From Symbiodinium natans (Eukaryota; Sar; Dinophyceae; Suessiales; Symbiodiniaceae): a stretch of DNA of 26,364 nucleotides. The translations under genes were made by a program, and so were the position numbers. Shown piece by piece: positions 1 through 11,600 of this stretch; the first letter of the stretch is position 1; every line of letters begins with the position of its first letter. The notes beneath the pieces are model-generated. The model was not told where the DNA came from. It saw only the letters and a program-made list of their open reading frames with translations, and made no database searches. Where the stretch lies: the NCBI GenBank assembly GCA_905221605.1, contig CAJNDS010002847.1, forward strand, positions 235,001-261,364, written 5' to 3'.

Positions 1-427
1 AACCCTAAACCCTAAACCCTAAACCCGTGCGAGGATGGTCCCACCCCGGGTGGGTTCGATTTCGGGTTGAGGGTTTTAGGGCTTACGGTTTAGGGATTAG
101 GGTTTTTGGTTTTGGAGTTTAGGGGGTTTGGGGGGAGAACGTATACCATGGATACCATTGGGGGTGGGGAGGGGGCCCGAGAAGGTACAGCGCACAACCA
201 TATACATATATATATATACACACAATTGACAATGATGGGTTCAAATCGAGTTTGGAATCTTAAGGGTGGTTGCGAATCCGGCTTCAGATTTTTAGGCTGT
301 CTCGAAGGCTCCAAAGAAGCCTCTGCTGTTTGCCCAAATGTTCAAACCACGTGAAATCTTTTTGTTTTTGCTTGGGTGCGTTAATGGCAGGGGCATTAGC
401 CGCTCTTCCTGAGCCCTCCGGTGTCAG
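1..427. other. Intronic/upstream DNA of copy 0
   Basis: CCCTAAA heptamers open the window (1-27). Degenerate TTTAGGG-type repeats follow at about 62-127 and a short TA/CA microsatellite at about 200-222. No exon of the peptidase is recognisable here. The end, ...GGTGTCAG at 427, acts as a splice acceptor for copy 0, so most or all of this stretch is probably the 3' part of an intron. Starting with telomere-type repeats does not prove a chromosome end, because the same repeats occur all through the window. Confidence 0.55.
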
Positions 428-1251
428 GCGGCTTTCCAATCTTCGACCAGGGACATCTCGGCAGTTGCACCGCGAATGCTCTGGCGGCAGCCTTCCACTT
501 CACCTTGCACAAGATGGAGGTAGAGAACCACAAGGACTTCGCCGACTTCACCCCCAGCCGCCTCTTCATCTACTACAACGAGCGCCTGGTGGAGGGAAGC
601 GTGAACCAGGATGCGGGGGCCATGATCCGCGATGGCATCAAGGTCATGTCCAAGGTTGGTGTGTGCCCTGAGAGCGTCTGGAAGTACGACGATGGCCCCA
701 GCTTCTTCAAGCAGGAGCCGGATGCGAAGGCATATGAGATCGCCCAGAAGTGCAGGGTCATGGGCTATGCTCGTGTTGCACAAGACTTGAGCCAGTTCAA
801 GATGTGCATCAAGAGCGGCTACCCCTTCGTCTTCGGCTTTGCCGTCCTGTCAAGCTTCCAGACAGCGGAGGTTGCCAGGACCGGCAAGATGGTGATGCCC
901 CAGGCGACCGATCAGCAGCTAGGCGGCCACGCCGTGTGCGCTGTGGGTTACGACGACTTCCAGCAGTGCTTCATCGTCCGCAACTCCTGGGGGGAGGCGT
1001 AGCTTGCCTGACCTCAGCGTTCGCTCTGTTCAACTGTTTGTGATGGAAGTCTCAGTTTGCAATAGCGGCAATACTTCTGTAAGAACTTGCCCGCTCAGTA
1101 CAGTACGTACCGAATACCCAGGTGGGGTGACAAGGGCTACTTCTACATGCCCTACGAGTACATCTGCCACCCGGCGCTTGCCTCGGACTTCTGGGCCATC
1201 AACTGGGTGGAGGGCTTCAAGAACGCTGCCGCGAAGCCCATCAAGAAGTGA
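428..1251 (+). CDS. C1A-like cysteine peptidase, copy 0 (5' exons outside window)
   Basis: Papain-fold cysteine peptidase, predicted to cleave peptide bonds by a Cys-His-Asn mechanism; substrate unknown. Exons: 428-998 and 1122-1248, stop TGA 1249-1251. The first exon follows the acceptor TCAG|GCGG (AG at 426-427) and starts in phase with the AAC-G|GX junction of the paralogues, so GTG at 421 is not the start and a TAG at 397-399 closes the frame upstream. Visible motifs: DQGHLGSCTANA (oxyanion Gln and nucleophile Cys), GGHAVCAVGYDD (His), IVRNSWG (Asn), then GYFYMPYEY and DFWAINWVEGF after splicing. The last intron, 999-1121, is GT-AG and unrelated to the 101-nt intron at this position in copies A-C; splicing gives GEAWGD where the others have GEGWGD. 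The intron that splits NHK|DFADF in the other copies is absent. Exon sequence is nearly identical to copy B. The exons encoding the N-terminus and VDLRP segment are not found in 1-427. Confidence 0.85.
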
Positions 1252-1972
1252 GTATCCATGGGTGCGTTCCTCGTTCGTCATGCCCTCGGCGACCGCTGCG
1301 CCTGATCTGCACTTAGTCTTCAAGAACAAGTGAAAGCTGCCCCTAAACCAACTGACCACGACATGCATTCGGTTTCAGCCATGAGGGGCAGCGTCATGTC
1401 AGAAAAGCTTAGACCACGAAGCGATTCACCATGAAAAGCCTGCTTTCCTTGGAGCTTTGACGCCCGGGGGTTAAGGGCTTTGGGCGTTGCATCAGTTGTG
1501 CGGTGTAGGCGCTGGGGTTTGGGGATTAAGGGTTTAGTGTTGAAGCGTACCAGTCGAGGTGCATGGGCGGGATGAGCATCGCATTCTTCTTCAGGTGCAC
1601 GGCCTCCTGTTAGCACAGTGCAAAAGCGCCGTCCGCACTAAATTTGATGTACAGCGTTTCAAATCCACGGCTGCGGAAAACAAGCAGCCGAATGGTTTTG
1701 GTGCCCGCGATCGGCACATCGTGGGGCGACGCCCTTCTCAAAATCGTGCTTGCGCAAAAGAGAGTGCCGTAAGCCCGAAAACACAGCGACCCTAAACACA
1801 AAATCTAAACCCTAAATCCAGGGTTGCAGGGTACGCAACTCTTGGTCGCAAGCCCTTTCTGAGAGCAAAGTCCTCCACCATTGTTTATGAGTGCCCCGAT
1901 CGGACTTCGGGTCCAGGGCTTAGTTGTCATGATTCCTTCAGTTCGGAGCTTGTGATTTTCGGGTTTCCAGCA

Positions 1973-2034
1973 TAAACCCTAAACCCTAAACCCTAAACCC
2001 CAAACCCTAAACCCTAAACCCCTAAACCCCTAAA
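1973..2034. repeat. Interstitial CCCTAAA telomere-type array
   Basis: About eight CCCTAAA units, with CCCCAAA and CCCCTAAA variants toward the right end, in intergenic DNA. No exact flanking direct repeat is visible. Confidence 0.9.
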
Positions 2035-2839
2035 GAAGCAACAATGGACATTTTTATATTTTCCCTGCGCTGGTCTGACATCGAAGCATCCTTTGACAGC
2101 CCCAGTAGGGCTTGGGAGCTGAAGGTCCCTAAACCCGAAACCACGGCGGGGAGCGCATCGGTTTGGTTCTAAAGCAGGGGCAGGGAGCCGACTGGAGACT
2201 CTCCAATGTGTATAGGAGGCGGCAGGGACGTAGGATCAAGCACCTTCTGGGGTCCTGTCTGGTACCCCTGAAGTTGAATGCTTTTCGATAAGAGGCCACA
2301 AAGACCTCTGAACCCCTAACCCCTTTTTCACTGTAGGGGTGGTCCTAGGTGTTCAGGGTCCCTAAAACCACTGACTCCTAGCACCCAGCAGATCTTCAGT
2401 TGATCCGCTTGGCCCCTCTTGGCCCAAGTTGACGCGCTCCAACAAAGACGACGGTCGCAAGGTTCCTTTCGGAGCAAAGTAGACGGCTACTTGGCTGCAG
2501 CCGCCAGCTCAAAACAGCACAAGCCACCCTGAACATAACTCCTTACACCCTAGAAACCCAAAACCCCTAAGCCCTAAACCACTGCTGCAATCCGGGGACC
2601 GCTTAAAGACTGTTTGGCGCGGACGTGCAAAAGTAACCCCGGCGGGAGTCGGGAGGCCCTTTTTCGGGTTTAGAGTTTCAGAGTTTAGGGTTTAGGGCTT
2701 AAAAGAAAGCTTCTAGACGTGTTAAGGTGAGCTTCAACATGACTTTGGGCTGGCACATGTTGAGCCTGCTGTGCTGCAGGGCTGGAGCCCGCTTGTCGCT
2801 ACGTACACTAAAGCAATGTGGAGTTGAGCCCCTTGAAGT

Positions 2840-2906
2840 CCCAAAACCCTCAGCCCTCAACCCTAAACCCCTAAACCCTAAAGCCCTAAACCCTAAACCC
2901 TTAACC
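2840..2906. repeat. Degenerate CCCTAAA-type array
   Basis: Mixed heptamers and octamers (CCCTCAA, CCCTAAA, CCCCTAAA, GCCCTAAA) in intergenic DNA. Confidence 0.8.
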
Positions 2907-3011
2907 TCTATAAGCCTCAGAGAGATCAGAACTGCTCAGAGCCCCGAGCGTTCGGAGGTTGACAGGTTTAAGGGTGCAGGGAATGCACTCAACCTTGAGC
3001 CCCCCAGATGC

Positions 3012-3064
3012 TTAGGGTTTAGGGTTTAGGGTTTAGGGTTTAGGGTTTAGGGTTTAGGGTTTAG
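3012..3064. repeat. Interstitial TTTAGGG array
   Basis: About seven perfect TTTAGGG units, opposite in orientation to the arrays at 1973 and 2840. Confidence 0.9.
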
Positions 3065-3201
3065 AGGGAATGATGGCTCTACATATACCCTGTAAGGGAT
3101 CATGTAGGGTACCTGAATTCCCATATTCCCCACGAAGAACCAGCCAGATAAACCCGAACCAACCCTCAGCTCGACACTCGAAACCCTAAACAACCCCTAA
3201 G

Positions 3202-3251
3202 TTTAGGGTTGAGGGTTGAGGGTTGAGGGTTTAGGGTTTAGGGTTTAGGGT

Positions 3252-3297
<46 letters not shown>

Positions 3298-3300
3298 GGT
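3202..3300. repeat. TTTAGGG / TTGAGGG variant array
   Basis: About 14 heptamers in which blocks of TTGAGGG alternate with TTTAGGG. The homogeneous runs of one variant suggest local amplification of mutated telomere units rather than random decay. Confidence 0.9.
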
Positions 3301-3377
3301 CTAAACCCGAAACCGCCCTAAGCCCTGAACCCCTAAACCCGAGCCCTTGGCCCTGAAGCCCAAGCTGCTAAGGCACC

Positions 3378-3422
3378 ATGGGAGCTTGCGAGAGTGCACC
3401 GGCTCAGGTGGGGGAGATCAAG
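3378..3422 (+). other. Predicted first exon of copy A (MGACES acylation signal)
   Basis: ATG at 3378 in a strong Kozak-like context (GCACCATGGG) encodes MGACESAPAQVGEIK, parallel to the start of copy C (MGSCNSSVNGDSVELK). The predicted donor is AAG|GC at 3423, phase 0, joining the acceptor GGGAG|G at 4178. A GT donor at 3408 (CAG|GTGG) is also in phase. It is supported by similarity and phase only. Confidence 0.5.
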
Positions 3423-5499
3423 GCAGGGGCTTGTGTGTCAAAGCTGGCTTAGGGTTTAGGGTTTAGGGTTTAGGGTTTAGGGTTTAGGGTTTAGGGTTTA
3501 GGGTTTAGGGTTTAGGGTTTAGGGTTTAGGGTTTAGGGTTTAGGGTTTAGGGTTTAGGGTTTAGGGTTTAGGGTTCGCGGGTGTAGGGTCGAGGGTGGGA
3601 ACCACGAATCTTACACACTGAATGTCGACTCGTGTCTACGACCTAAACTCTCCTGGGCCAAATGAAGGCCTGGTGTTCATTCCGTCCACGCAAGCCTCAT
3701 TTCTTCATTCCCTACTCACCGGCAGTATGTATAAGGGCTTAGTTTAGGGTTTAGCTAGGGTTTAGAGCTTTGGGACAAGTGTGTCAGGCCGCAGGTTGTT
3801 GTTGTTGTTGTTGTTGTATAACGGTTCGCAGCCTTCAAGCGTCGTTCCCACACAAGTTTTATTGCCCTAGGCCTTGTGACTTGCGGCGTCCCTCGAACCC
3901 GGCAATTCAATCCGACAGAAGAAGCGCAATGCCAGGGCTTTCGGGGCCGAACACCCGAATTCAGATCCCGAACCGCTGCGCGCAAACCTGACAAACTCTG
4001 AGCCGCCTAGGCCATACCTCGCCCCCCAAGTTCCCCACATTCCCTTCCAAGCCCCGTCAGCTTCTCCTTAAACCCTAAACCCTAAACCCTAAACCCTAAA
4101 CCCTAAACCCTAAACCCTAAACCCTAAACCCTAAACCCTAAACCCTAAACCCTAAACCCTAAACTCGAACGTTGGGAGGTTGATCGGCATCCTGCCATGA
4201 GTGGCATGGAGAGCCGCGCTGTTCAGAAGTTCGGCTGGAAGCCGGCCGCCCGCCTGACTGGGCTTTGTAGTACTATACTTTAATACTTTTTTTTGGTTTT
4301 GGGTTCCCATTATAGCTACTTATACCTAAAAAGTATATACTTTTTTTCTGGGTCTACTCCAGAGGTAGGCTGAAGTGCTTGGTGTGGCCGGGGGGGAGGG
4401 GGGGATATTTCGAGTTTGGGGATTTAGGGTTTCAGGTTTAGGGTTTAGGGTTTACTGGGTTTACTGGGTTTACTGGGTTTACTGGGTTTACTGGGTTTAC
4501 TGGGTTTACTGGGTTTACTGGGTTTACTGGGTTTGCTGGGTTTGCTGGGTTTACTGGGTTTACTGGGTTTACTGGGTTTACTGGGTTTAGGGTAATAGGT
4601 AATAGGGTTTAGGGTTTAGGGTTAGGGTTTACTGGGTTGTGCTTTCGGAGGCTGTTGTTGGATCACTAATCACTTTTGCACTACGGGCGCCTATTCATGA
4701 ATAATTGTCTGTGGGTCCCACCATGTCGTACCTACTCCCTGAATTGAACCTCATCCCCCTAAGTTGAACCTATAATCCCTAAGTTGAACCTATAATCCCT
4801 AAGTTGAACCCAAGTTTCGGGCTTTAGGGCGCCGACGCGTTGTGGCTTTGTGCGACGTGTCATGAGCTGCGGCTTGATCACGAGGGCTGTTGAAACCCTA
4901 GCAGAAAAGGGCTTTTAAGAGCCAAACAAGGGATCATTAAACAACAAAGGTTTTTAGAACGTTTCAAAGAAGCTGGGTTGCATCTTCAGTTTTGGGGTTT
5001 TGGGTTGGGGGAATATGTGCTCTCATGGTACATGGCGGACGCCACCAGCACCAATCCAATCAACCTCGGCATCTGTTAATCTACGGCCGCCACCCACATC
5101 ATCACGTTGCCCGGTTCGGTTTAGGGCTGGCACCTTCAACATCCACCAACTGTGCACTCCATCGACGAGAACTTTAGGTTTGGAGCTAAGGGCTTAGGGT
5201 TTTGAGGGTGTAGGGTTTAGGGTTTAGGCTTAGGGTTTAGGGCTTAGGGCTTAGGGCTTAGGGTTTTGAGGGTTTAGGGTTTAGGGTGTAGGGTCGGTTG
5301 CTGCCTGGCAACACAGGACCTGCCCGACCACCGTGACCACCATGTCAGCTTCCCCACCGTGGAGGCCCCAAGCTCGACGCTCGTCGACTCCCAGAAAGCG
5401 GTTTCTTGGGGCTTGAGGAGGGTTCTGCACAAAGACTGAGCCCCAATGGCTGTGTTTGAGTGAATGAAGAAGTTGATTGCACACACGCACACACGCACA

Positions 5500-5546
<47 letters not shown>

Positions 5547-5614
5547 GCACCCGCGCACCCGCACACACACACACACACACATATACATATATATATATAT
5601 ATACATACACATAA

Positions 5615-5657
<43 letters not shown>

Positions 5658-8600
5658 TGAGCCCGCCGCCTTTAGGGTCTATTTAGCTTTGGGTTTTTCT
5701 TATTGCTTAAAAAGAGCGAATATAAATATCGTAATACAAAAATACATATTTACACCTACATATGGCACGCAAATCTCATGCCCAGCGGTTCTAGGCCTAG
5801 CCGCACGCCATTACGAACTGCGAATTTCTGGTTGTTCTTATTTTCATTTGTTTCTCTTTGCTATCTGTGTATGCGTGTTCTTTTTTCAGCCTGCGTGAAA
5901 AAGTCGCTGTTTGGCTGCGGCAGAAGGGAAAGAGAAGTGAGAGAGGAGAGACAACAAGGAGGCCATTTTAATTTTCTGGAAGGGTATTGATTGAAAAGAA
6001 GAGAAGAGACAAGAAACAAGGAGACGGATGGCACTCTTCTTTATCTATCATCTCTCCCTTCCTTGCCTCTCCCGTTTCCCTCTATAATTCAAAAGACAAG
6101 ACCATTCTTGCTCTTCGCAGATCAGAGGAGAGATCAAAAGGAATGCAATTTTAATGGGAAGAGCAATGAAAAGAATGGAAGAGAAATGAAGACAGGAGAG
6201 GGAGGTGCAAAATCAGGCTAAGAGAAGATGGTGCTCGTTTTCATCTTTCTTCTCTTGCTCTTTTCCTTTTCAAATAAACAACAAAAGGAAGAACAATGAA
6301 CATGCAAAGGAACCCGTTTTCTTTTTCCATTTGGGAACAAGGAAAGAACAGAGGCGATAAGGCGAGAGGAGGGATTTGCTGAAGCATGGGGAGGGTCTAC
6401 GGACAAGGAGCCAACCCCGCTCACTTTCCCCATCCATTGAAACAGGAAAAGAAAGGAACAGGGCCTCCATTCCCCTCTTGTTCTTCCTTTCTTGTGTTTT
6501 TGTCACATCAAGGGGAACAGGAGAAGAGAAGGGAGAGAGAAGGAGAGAGGAGAGACAAAAAGGATTGCATTTGTACTGGGAAGAGCAAAGAAAAGAATAG
6601 AAGAGAGATGAATAAAGGAGAGGGAGAGACAAAATAAGGCGCAGAGAAGATGGCACTCTTCTTTATCTATCCTCTCCCCCTTATCTCTCCCTGCCCTCTT
6701 TCTTTTCGAAATAAGAAAACAAAAAGGAAGAACTATGAGAAGGAGAAGGGGACGGAAAGGAACAGAAGGGATAGGCCGATAGGAGGGGGTATGGCAAGGT
6801 CCACGCGCAAGGAGTCACCCTCTGCTTACCCTTCCACTGCCTTATCATACAAGTTCCTTTCTTGCGCTGTATCAGTTGAAAGGAAACAGAAGGAGAGAAG
6901 GGAAAGGGAAGTGAGAGAGGAGTTTTTCTGGAAGCGCAACTGTACCGGAATGTGGCCACAATAAGCAGGCCAGGGAGACTCAGGCGGGGCAACTGTAGCG
7001 GAATGTGGCCACAACAAGCAGGCCAGGGAGGCTCAGGCGGGGCAAGTCTCTCCCTAATTAGAAAAAAACCAATCTTGCTTTTCGCAAATAGATAAGTGCC
7101 CTTCTTCCTCTTCAGGAAATCGCCTTTCCCTTATTTTGCTTTCTGAAGCGAATAAGAAAAAGAGCAGATAAGAAGAGAGGACAGGGAATGACTAGGTAAA
7201 GAGAGGAGCTCTTCAATTTTGCATTACTTTTCCTTCTTGGGGGGTCCTTTTTTCTCCCTTGAAGATGCAGAAAACTCTCAAAAGAAACGCCCGTTCCATC
7301 GCCCATTTACTCTTCAATTCCCTTCCTTATCTCCTATGCTCTTTTCCTTATTCATTGCAACAGGAGAAGACAGGAAAAGGGCCTCCATTCCCCTCTTGTT
7401 CTTCCTTTCTTGTGTGTTTGTCATATAAAGGGGAACAGGAGAAGAGAAGGGAAAGAGAAGGGGAGAGGAGCGATGAAAGGAACACAATTTTAATGGGAAG
7501 AGCCAAGAAAAGAATGGAAGAGAGATGAATAAAGGAGAAGGAGAGACAAAACAAGTTGCAAAGAAGATGGCGCTCTTCTTAATCCATCCCCTCTCCCTTA
7601 TCTCTCCCTTCCCTTTTTCTTTTCGAAATAAGAAAAACTAAGCAGGAAGAATTATGAAAAGGAGAAGGGTAAGGAAAAGAGCAGAAGAGATAGGCCGAAA
7701 AGAGTGATATGATGAAGTATGGCAAGGTCCACACGCAAGGAGTCACCCTCTGCTTACCCTCCCACTGCCCTTATCATACAAGTTCCTTTCTTGTGGTTTA
7801 TCAGCTAAACGGAAACAGAAGGAGAGAAGGGAAAGAGAAGTGAGAGAGGAGAGACAACAAGGATGCCATTTTAATTTTCTGGAAGGGTATTGAAAAGAAG
7901 AGAAAAGACAAGAAACAAGGGGACGGATGGCACTCTTCTGTGTCTATCATCCTTGTCTTTCCCTTTTCCCTCTATAATTAAAAAACAGGCGCCATCTCTC
8001 GTCTTCAGGAACCCGTTCACTTTTTCCGTTTGGGAACAAGGAAAAGAACAGAGGCGATAGGGCGAGAGGAAGAATTTGCTGAAGCATGGGGAGGGTCTAC
8101 GGGCAAGTAGCCAACCCCGCTCACTTGCCCCATCCATTGTGAAAAGAACAGGGCCTCCATTCCCCTCTTGTTCTTCCTTTCTTGCGTTTTTGTCATTTAA
8201 GGGGGAACAGCAGAAGAGAAGGGAAAGAGAAGGAGAGAGGAGCGATGAAAGGAACACAATTTTAATGGGAAGAGCCAAGAAAAGAATAGAAGAGAGATGA
8301 ATAAAGGAGAGGGAGAGACAAAAAAAGGCGCAAAGAAGATGGCAATCTTCTTTATCTATCCTCTCTCCCTGATCTCTGCAAGGAATAGAACAGACAGGAA
8401 GCAAGGAGACGGAGTGACAAAACTTGTCGCAAAGCTTTATATATCTCCCTTGTCTCTCCCTCATTAGAAAAAACCAATCTTGCTATTCACAGATAGATAG
8501 GTGCCCTTCTTCCTCTTCAGGAAATCGCCTTTCCCTTATTTTGCTTTCTGAAGCGAATAAGAAAAAGAGCAGATAAGAAGAGAGGACAGGGAATGACTAG

Positions 8601-11600
8601 GTAAAGAGAGGAGCTCTTCAATTTTCCTCCCTATCTCTTATGTTACTTTTCCTCCTTGGGGGATGTCCTTTTTTCTCCCTTGAAGATGCAGAAAACTCTC
8701 AAAAGAAACGCCCGTTCCATCGCCCATTTACTCTTCAATTCCCTTCCTTATCTCCTATGCTCTTTTCCTTATTCATTGCAACAGGAGAAGACAGGAAAAG
8801 GGCCTCCATTCCCCTCTTGTTCTTCCTTTCTTGTGTGTTTGTCATATAAAGGGGAACAGGAGAAGAGAAGGGAAAGAGAAGGGGAGAGGAGCGATGAAAG
8901 GAACACAATTTTAATGGGAAGAGCCAAGAAAAGAATGGAAGAGAGATGAATAAAGGAGAAGGAGAGACAAAACAAGTTGCAAAGAAGATGGCGCTCTTCT
9001 TAATCCATCCCCTCTCCCTTATCTCTCCCTTCCCTTTTTCTTTTCGAAATAAGAAAAACTAAGCAGGAAGAATTATGAAAAGGAGAAGGGTAAGGAAAAG
9101 AGCAGAAGAGATAGGCCGAAAAGAGTGATATGATGAAGTATGGCAAGGTCCACACGCAAGGAGTCACCCTCTGCTTACCCTCCCACTGCCTTTATCATAC
9201 AAGTTCCTTTATTGTGGTTGATCAGCTAAACGGAAACAGAAGGAGAGAAGGGAAAGAGAAGTGAGAGAGGAGAGACAACAAGGATGCCATTTTAATTTTC
9301 TGGAAGGGTATTGAAAAGAAGAGAAAAGACAAGAAACAAGGAGACGGATCGCACTCTTCTTTATCTATCATCCTTGTCTTTCCCTTTTCCCTCTATAATT
9401 AAAAAACAGGCGCCATCTCTCGTCTTCAGGAACCCGTTCACTTTTTCCGTTTGGGAACAAGGAAAAGAACAGAGAGGCGATAGGGCGAGAGGAAGAATTT
9501 GCTGAAGCATGGGGAGGGTCTACGGGCAAGGAGCCAACCCCGCTCACTTGCCCCATCCATTGTGAAAAGAACAGGGCCTCCTTCCCCTCTTGTTCTTCCT
9601 TTCTTGCGTTTTTGTCATTTAAGGGGGAACAGCAGAAGAGAAGGGAAAGAGAAGGAGCGAGGAGAGATAACAAGAACACCATATTAATGGGAAGAGCCAA
9701 GAAAAGAATAGAAGAGAGATGAATAAAGGAGAGGGAGAGACAAAACAAGGCGCAAAGAAGATGGCACTCTTCTTTATCTATCCTCTCTCCCTGATCTCTG
9801 CAAGGAATAGAACAGACAGGAAGCAAGGAGACGGAGTGACAAAACTTGTCGCAAAGCTTTATATATCTCCCTTGTCTCTCCCTAATTAGAAAAAAACCAA
9901 TCTTGCTTTTCGCAAATAGATAAGTGCCCTTCTTCCTCTTCAGGAAATCGCCTTTCCCTTATTTTGCTTTCTGAAGCGAATAAGAAAAAGAGCAGATAAG
10001 AAGAGAGGACAGGGAATGACTAGGTAAAGAGAGGAGCTCTTCAATTTTCCTCCCTATCTCTTATGTTACTTTTCCTTCTTGGGGGATGTCTTTTTTCTCC
10101 CTTGAAGATGCAGAAAACTCTCAAAAGGAACACCCGTTCCAGTTCCATCGCCCATTTACTCTTCAATTCCCTTCCTTATCTCCTATGCTCTTTTCCTTAT
10201 TCATTGCAACAGGAGAAGACAGGAAAAGGGCCTCCATTCCCCTCTTGTTCTTCCTTTCTTGTGTTTTTTGTCATATAAAGGGGAACAGCAGAAGAGAAGG
10301 GAAAGAGAAGGAGAGAGGAGCGATGAAAGGAACACAATTTTAATGGGAAGAGCCAAGAAAAGAATAGAAGAGAGATGAATAAAGGAGAGGGAGAGACAAA
10401 ACAAGGCGCAAAGAAGATGGCACTCTTCTTTATCTATCCTCTCTCCCTGATCTCTGCAAGGAATAGAACAGACAGGAAGCAAGGAGACGGAGTGACAAAA
10501 CTTGTCGCAAAGCTTTATATATCTCCCTTGTCTCTCCCTAATTCGAAAAAGCCAATCTTGCTATTCACAGATAGGTACAGTACCCTTCCTCCTCTTCAGG
10601 AAATCGCCTTTCCCTTATTTTGCGTTTTGAAGCGACTAAGAAAAACAACAGATAAGAAGAGAGGACAGGGAATGACTAAGTAAAGAGAGGATCTCTTCAA
10701 TGTCCCTCCCTTTTTCTTATGTTACTTTTCCTTCTTGGGGGGTCCTTTTTTCTCCCTTGAAGATGCAGAAAACGATCAAAAAGGACACCCGTTCCATCGC
10801 CCATATACAGGGAGACAGAGAAATCATGAGCATCAGCTGGGTTTGCTGCACCACTCAAAACTTCTCAAGTGACCTAGGCACACTCTGCGCCTATACGAGT
10901 ACATTACAAGTACAAGTGCAAGTACAAGCCTTCGTTTTTGAGGTAGAGGGCACGAAAGGTGGAGGAGGGCTGGGGGGGGTGGGGTAAAAGAATTATGTAA
11001 AACTACTTATAAGGTTTATGAAGTGGGCTCTTTTTTCTCCTTTGGCTAATTTTGGGCAACATTTGCCCTTTGGGCCCAATTTGGCCCCAAAAAAACGGCC
11101 CCAAAGGGCCCAACAATGGGAAACGTGCGGCTGGATTTGGCCAAATCTTGCCGGACAGTCTGCGGGCAAAATTTGGCCAAATCGGGCTGCTCGTCGTACG
11201 CGATGAGAAATGCGCGGCTCGATTTGGCCAAATTTTGCCAAGCAGCCTCCGGGCAAAATTTGGCCAAATCGGGCTGCTCTTCGTAGGCGATGAAAAAGGT
11301 GCGGCTCGATTTGGCCAAATTTTGCCGGGCAGCTTTCGGGCAAAATTTGGCCAAATCGGGCTGCTCTTCGTAGGCGATGAGAAAGGCGCGGCTCGATTTG
11401 GCCAAATTTTGCCGGGCAGCTTTCGGGCAAAATTTGGCCAAATCGGGCTGCTCTTCGTAGGCGATGAGAAAGGCGCGGCTCGATTTGGCCAAATTTTGCC
11501 GAGCAGCTTTCGGGCAAAATTTGGTCAAATCGGGCTGCTCTTCGTAGGCGATGAGAAATGCGCGGCTCGATTTGGCCAAATTTTGCCAAGCAGCCTCCGG

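Larger units (their letters stand above)
1252..3377. other. Intergenic DNA between copies 0 and A, telomere-repeat rich
   Basis: No exon is recognised. The first ~25 nt after the copy 0 stop match the DNA after the copy B stop (GTATCCATGGGTGCGTTCCT), then diverge. The rest is moderately GC-rich unique sequence broken by telomere-type blocks at 1973-2034, about 2840-2906, 3012-3064 and 3202-3300, in both orientations. Small open frames such as 1559-1795 and 2727-3029 show no family motif and run into repeats, so they are not called. The poly(A) signal and any trans-splice acceptor cannot be placed from sequence alone. Confidence 0.6.

Noticed and set aside
1-27. A chromosome end at the start of the window
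   Set aside because: Only four heptamers are visible and equal or longer arrays occur at more than a dozen internal sites.
421-1002. A free-standing 193-codon gene starting at GTG 421
   Set aside because: The frame opens after a TAG at 397-399, the homologous region of other copies begins at a splice junction here, and the terminal TAG lies in the GT-AG intron 999-1121.
1246-1260. AAGAA|GTGAGTAT as a further splice donor in copies 0 and B
   Set aside because: It looks like a strong donor, but TGA directly follows the aligned C-terminus and copy C stops at the same place, so a stop codon is the simpler reading.
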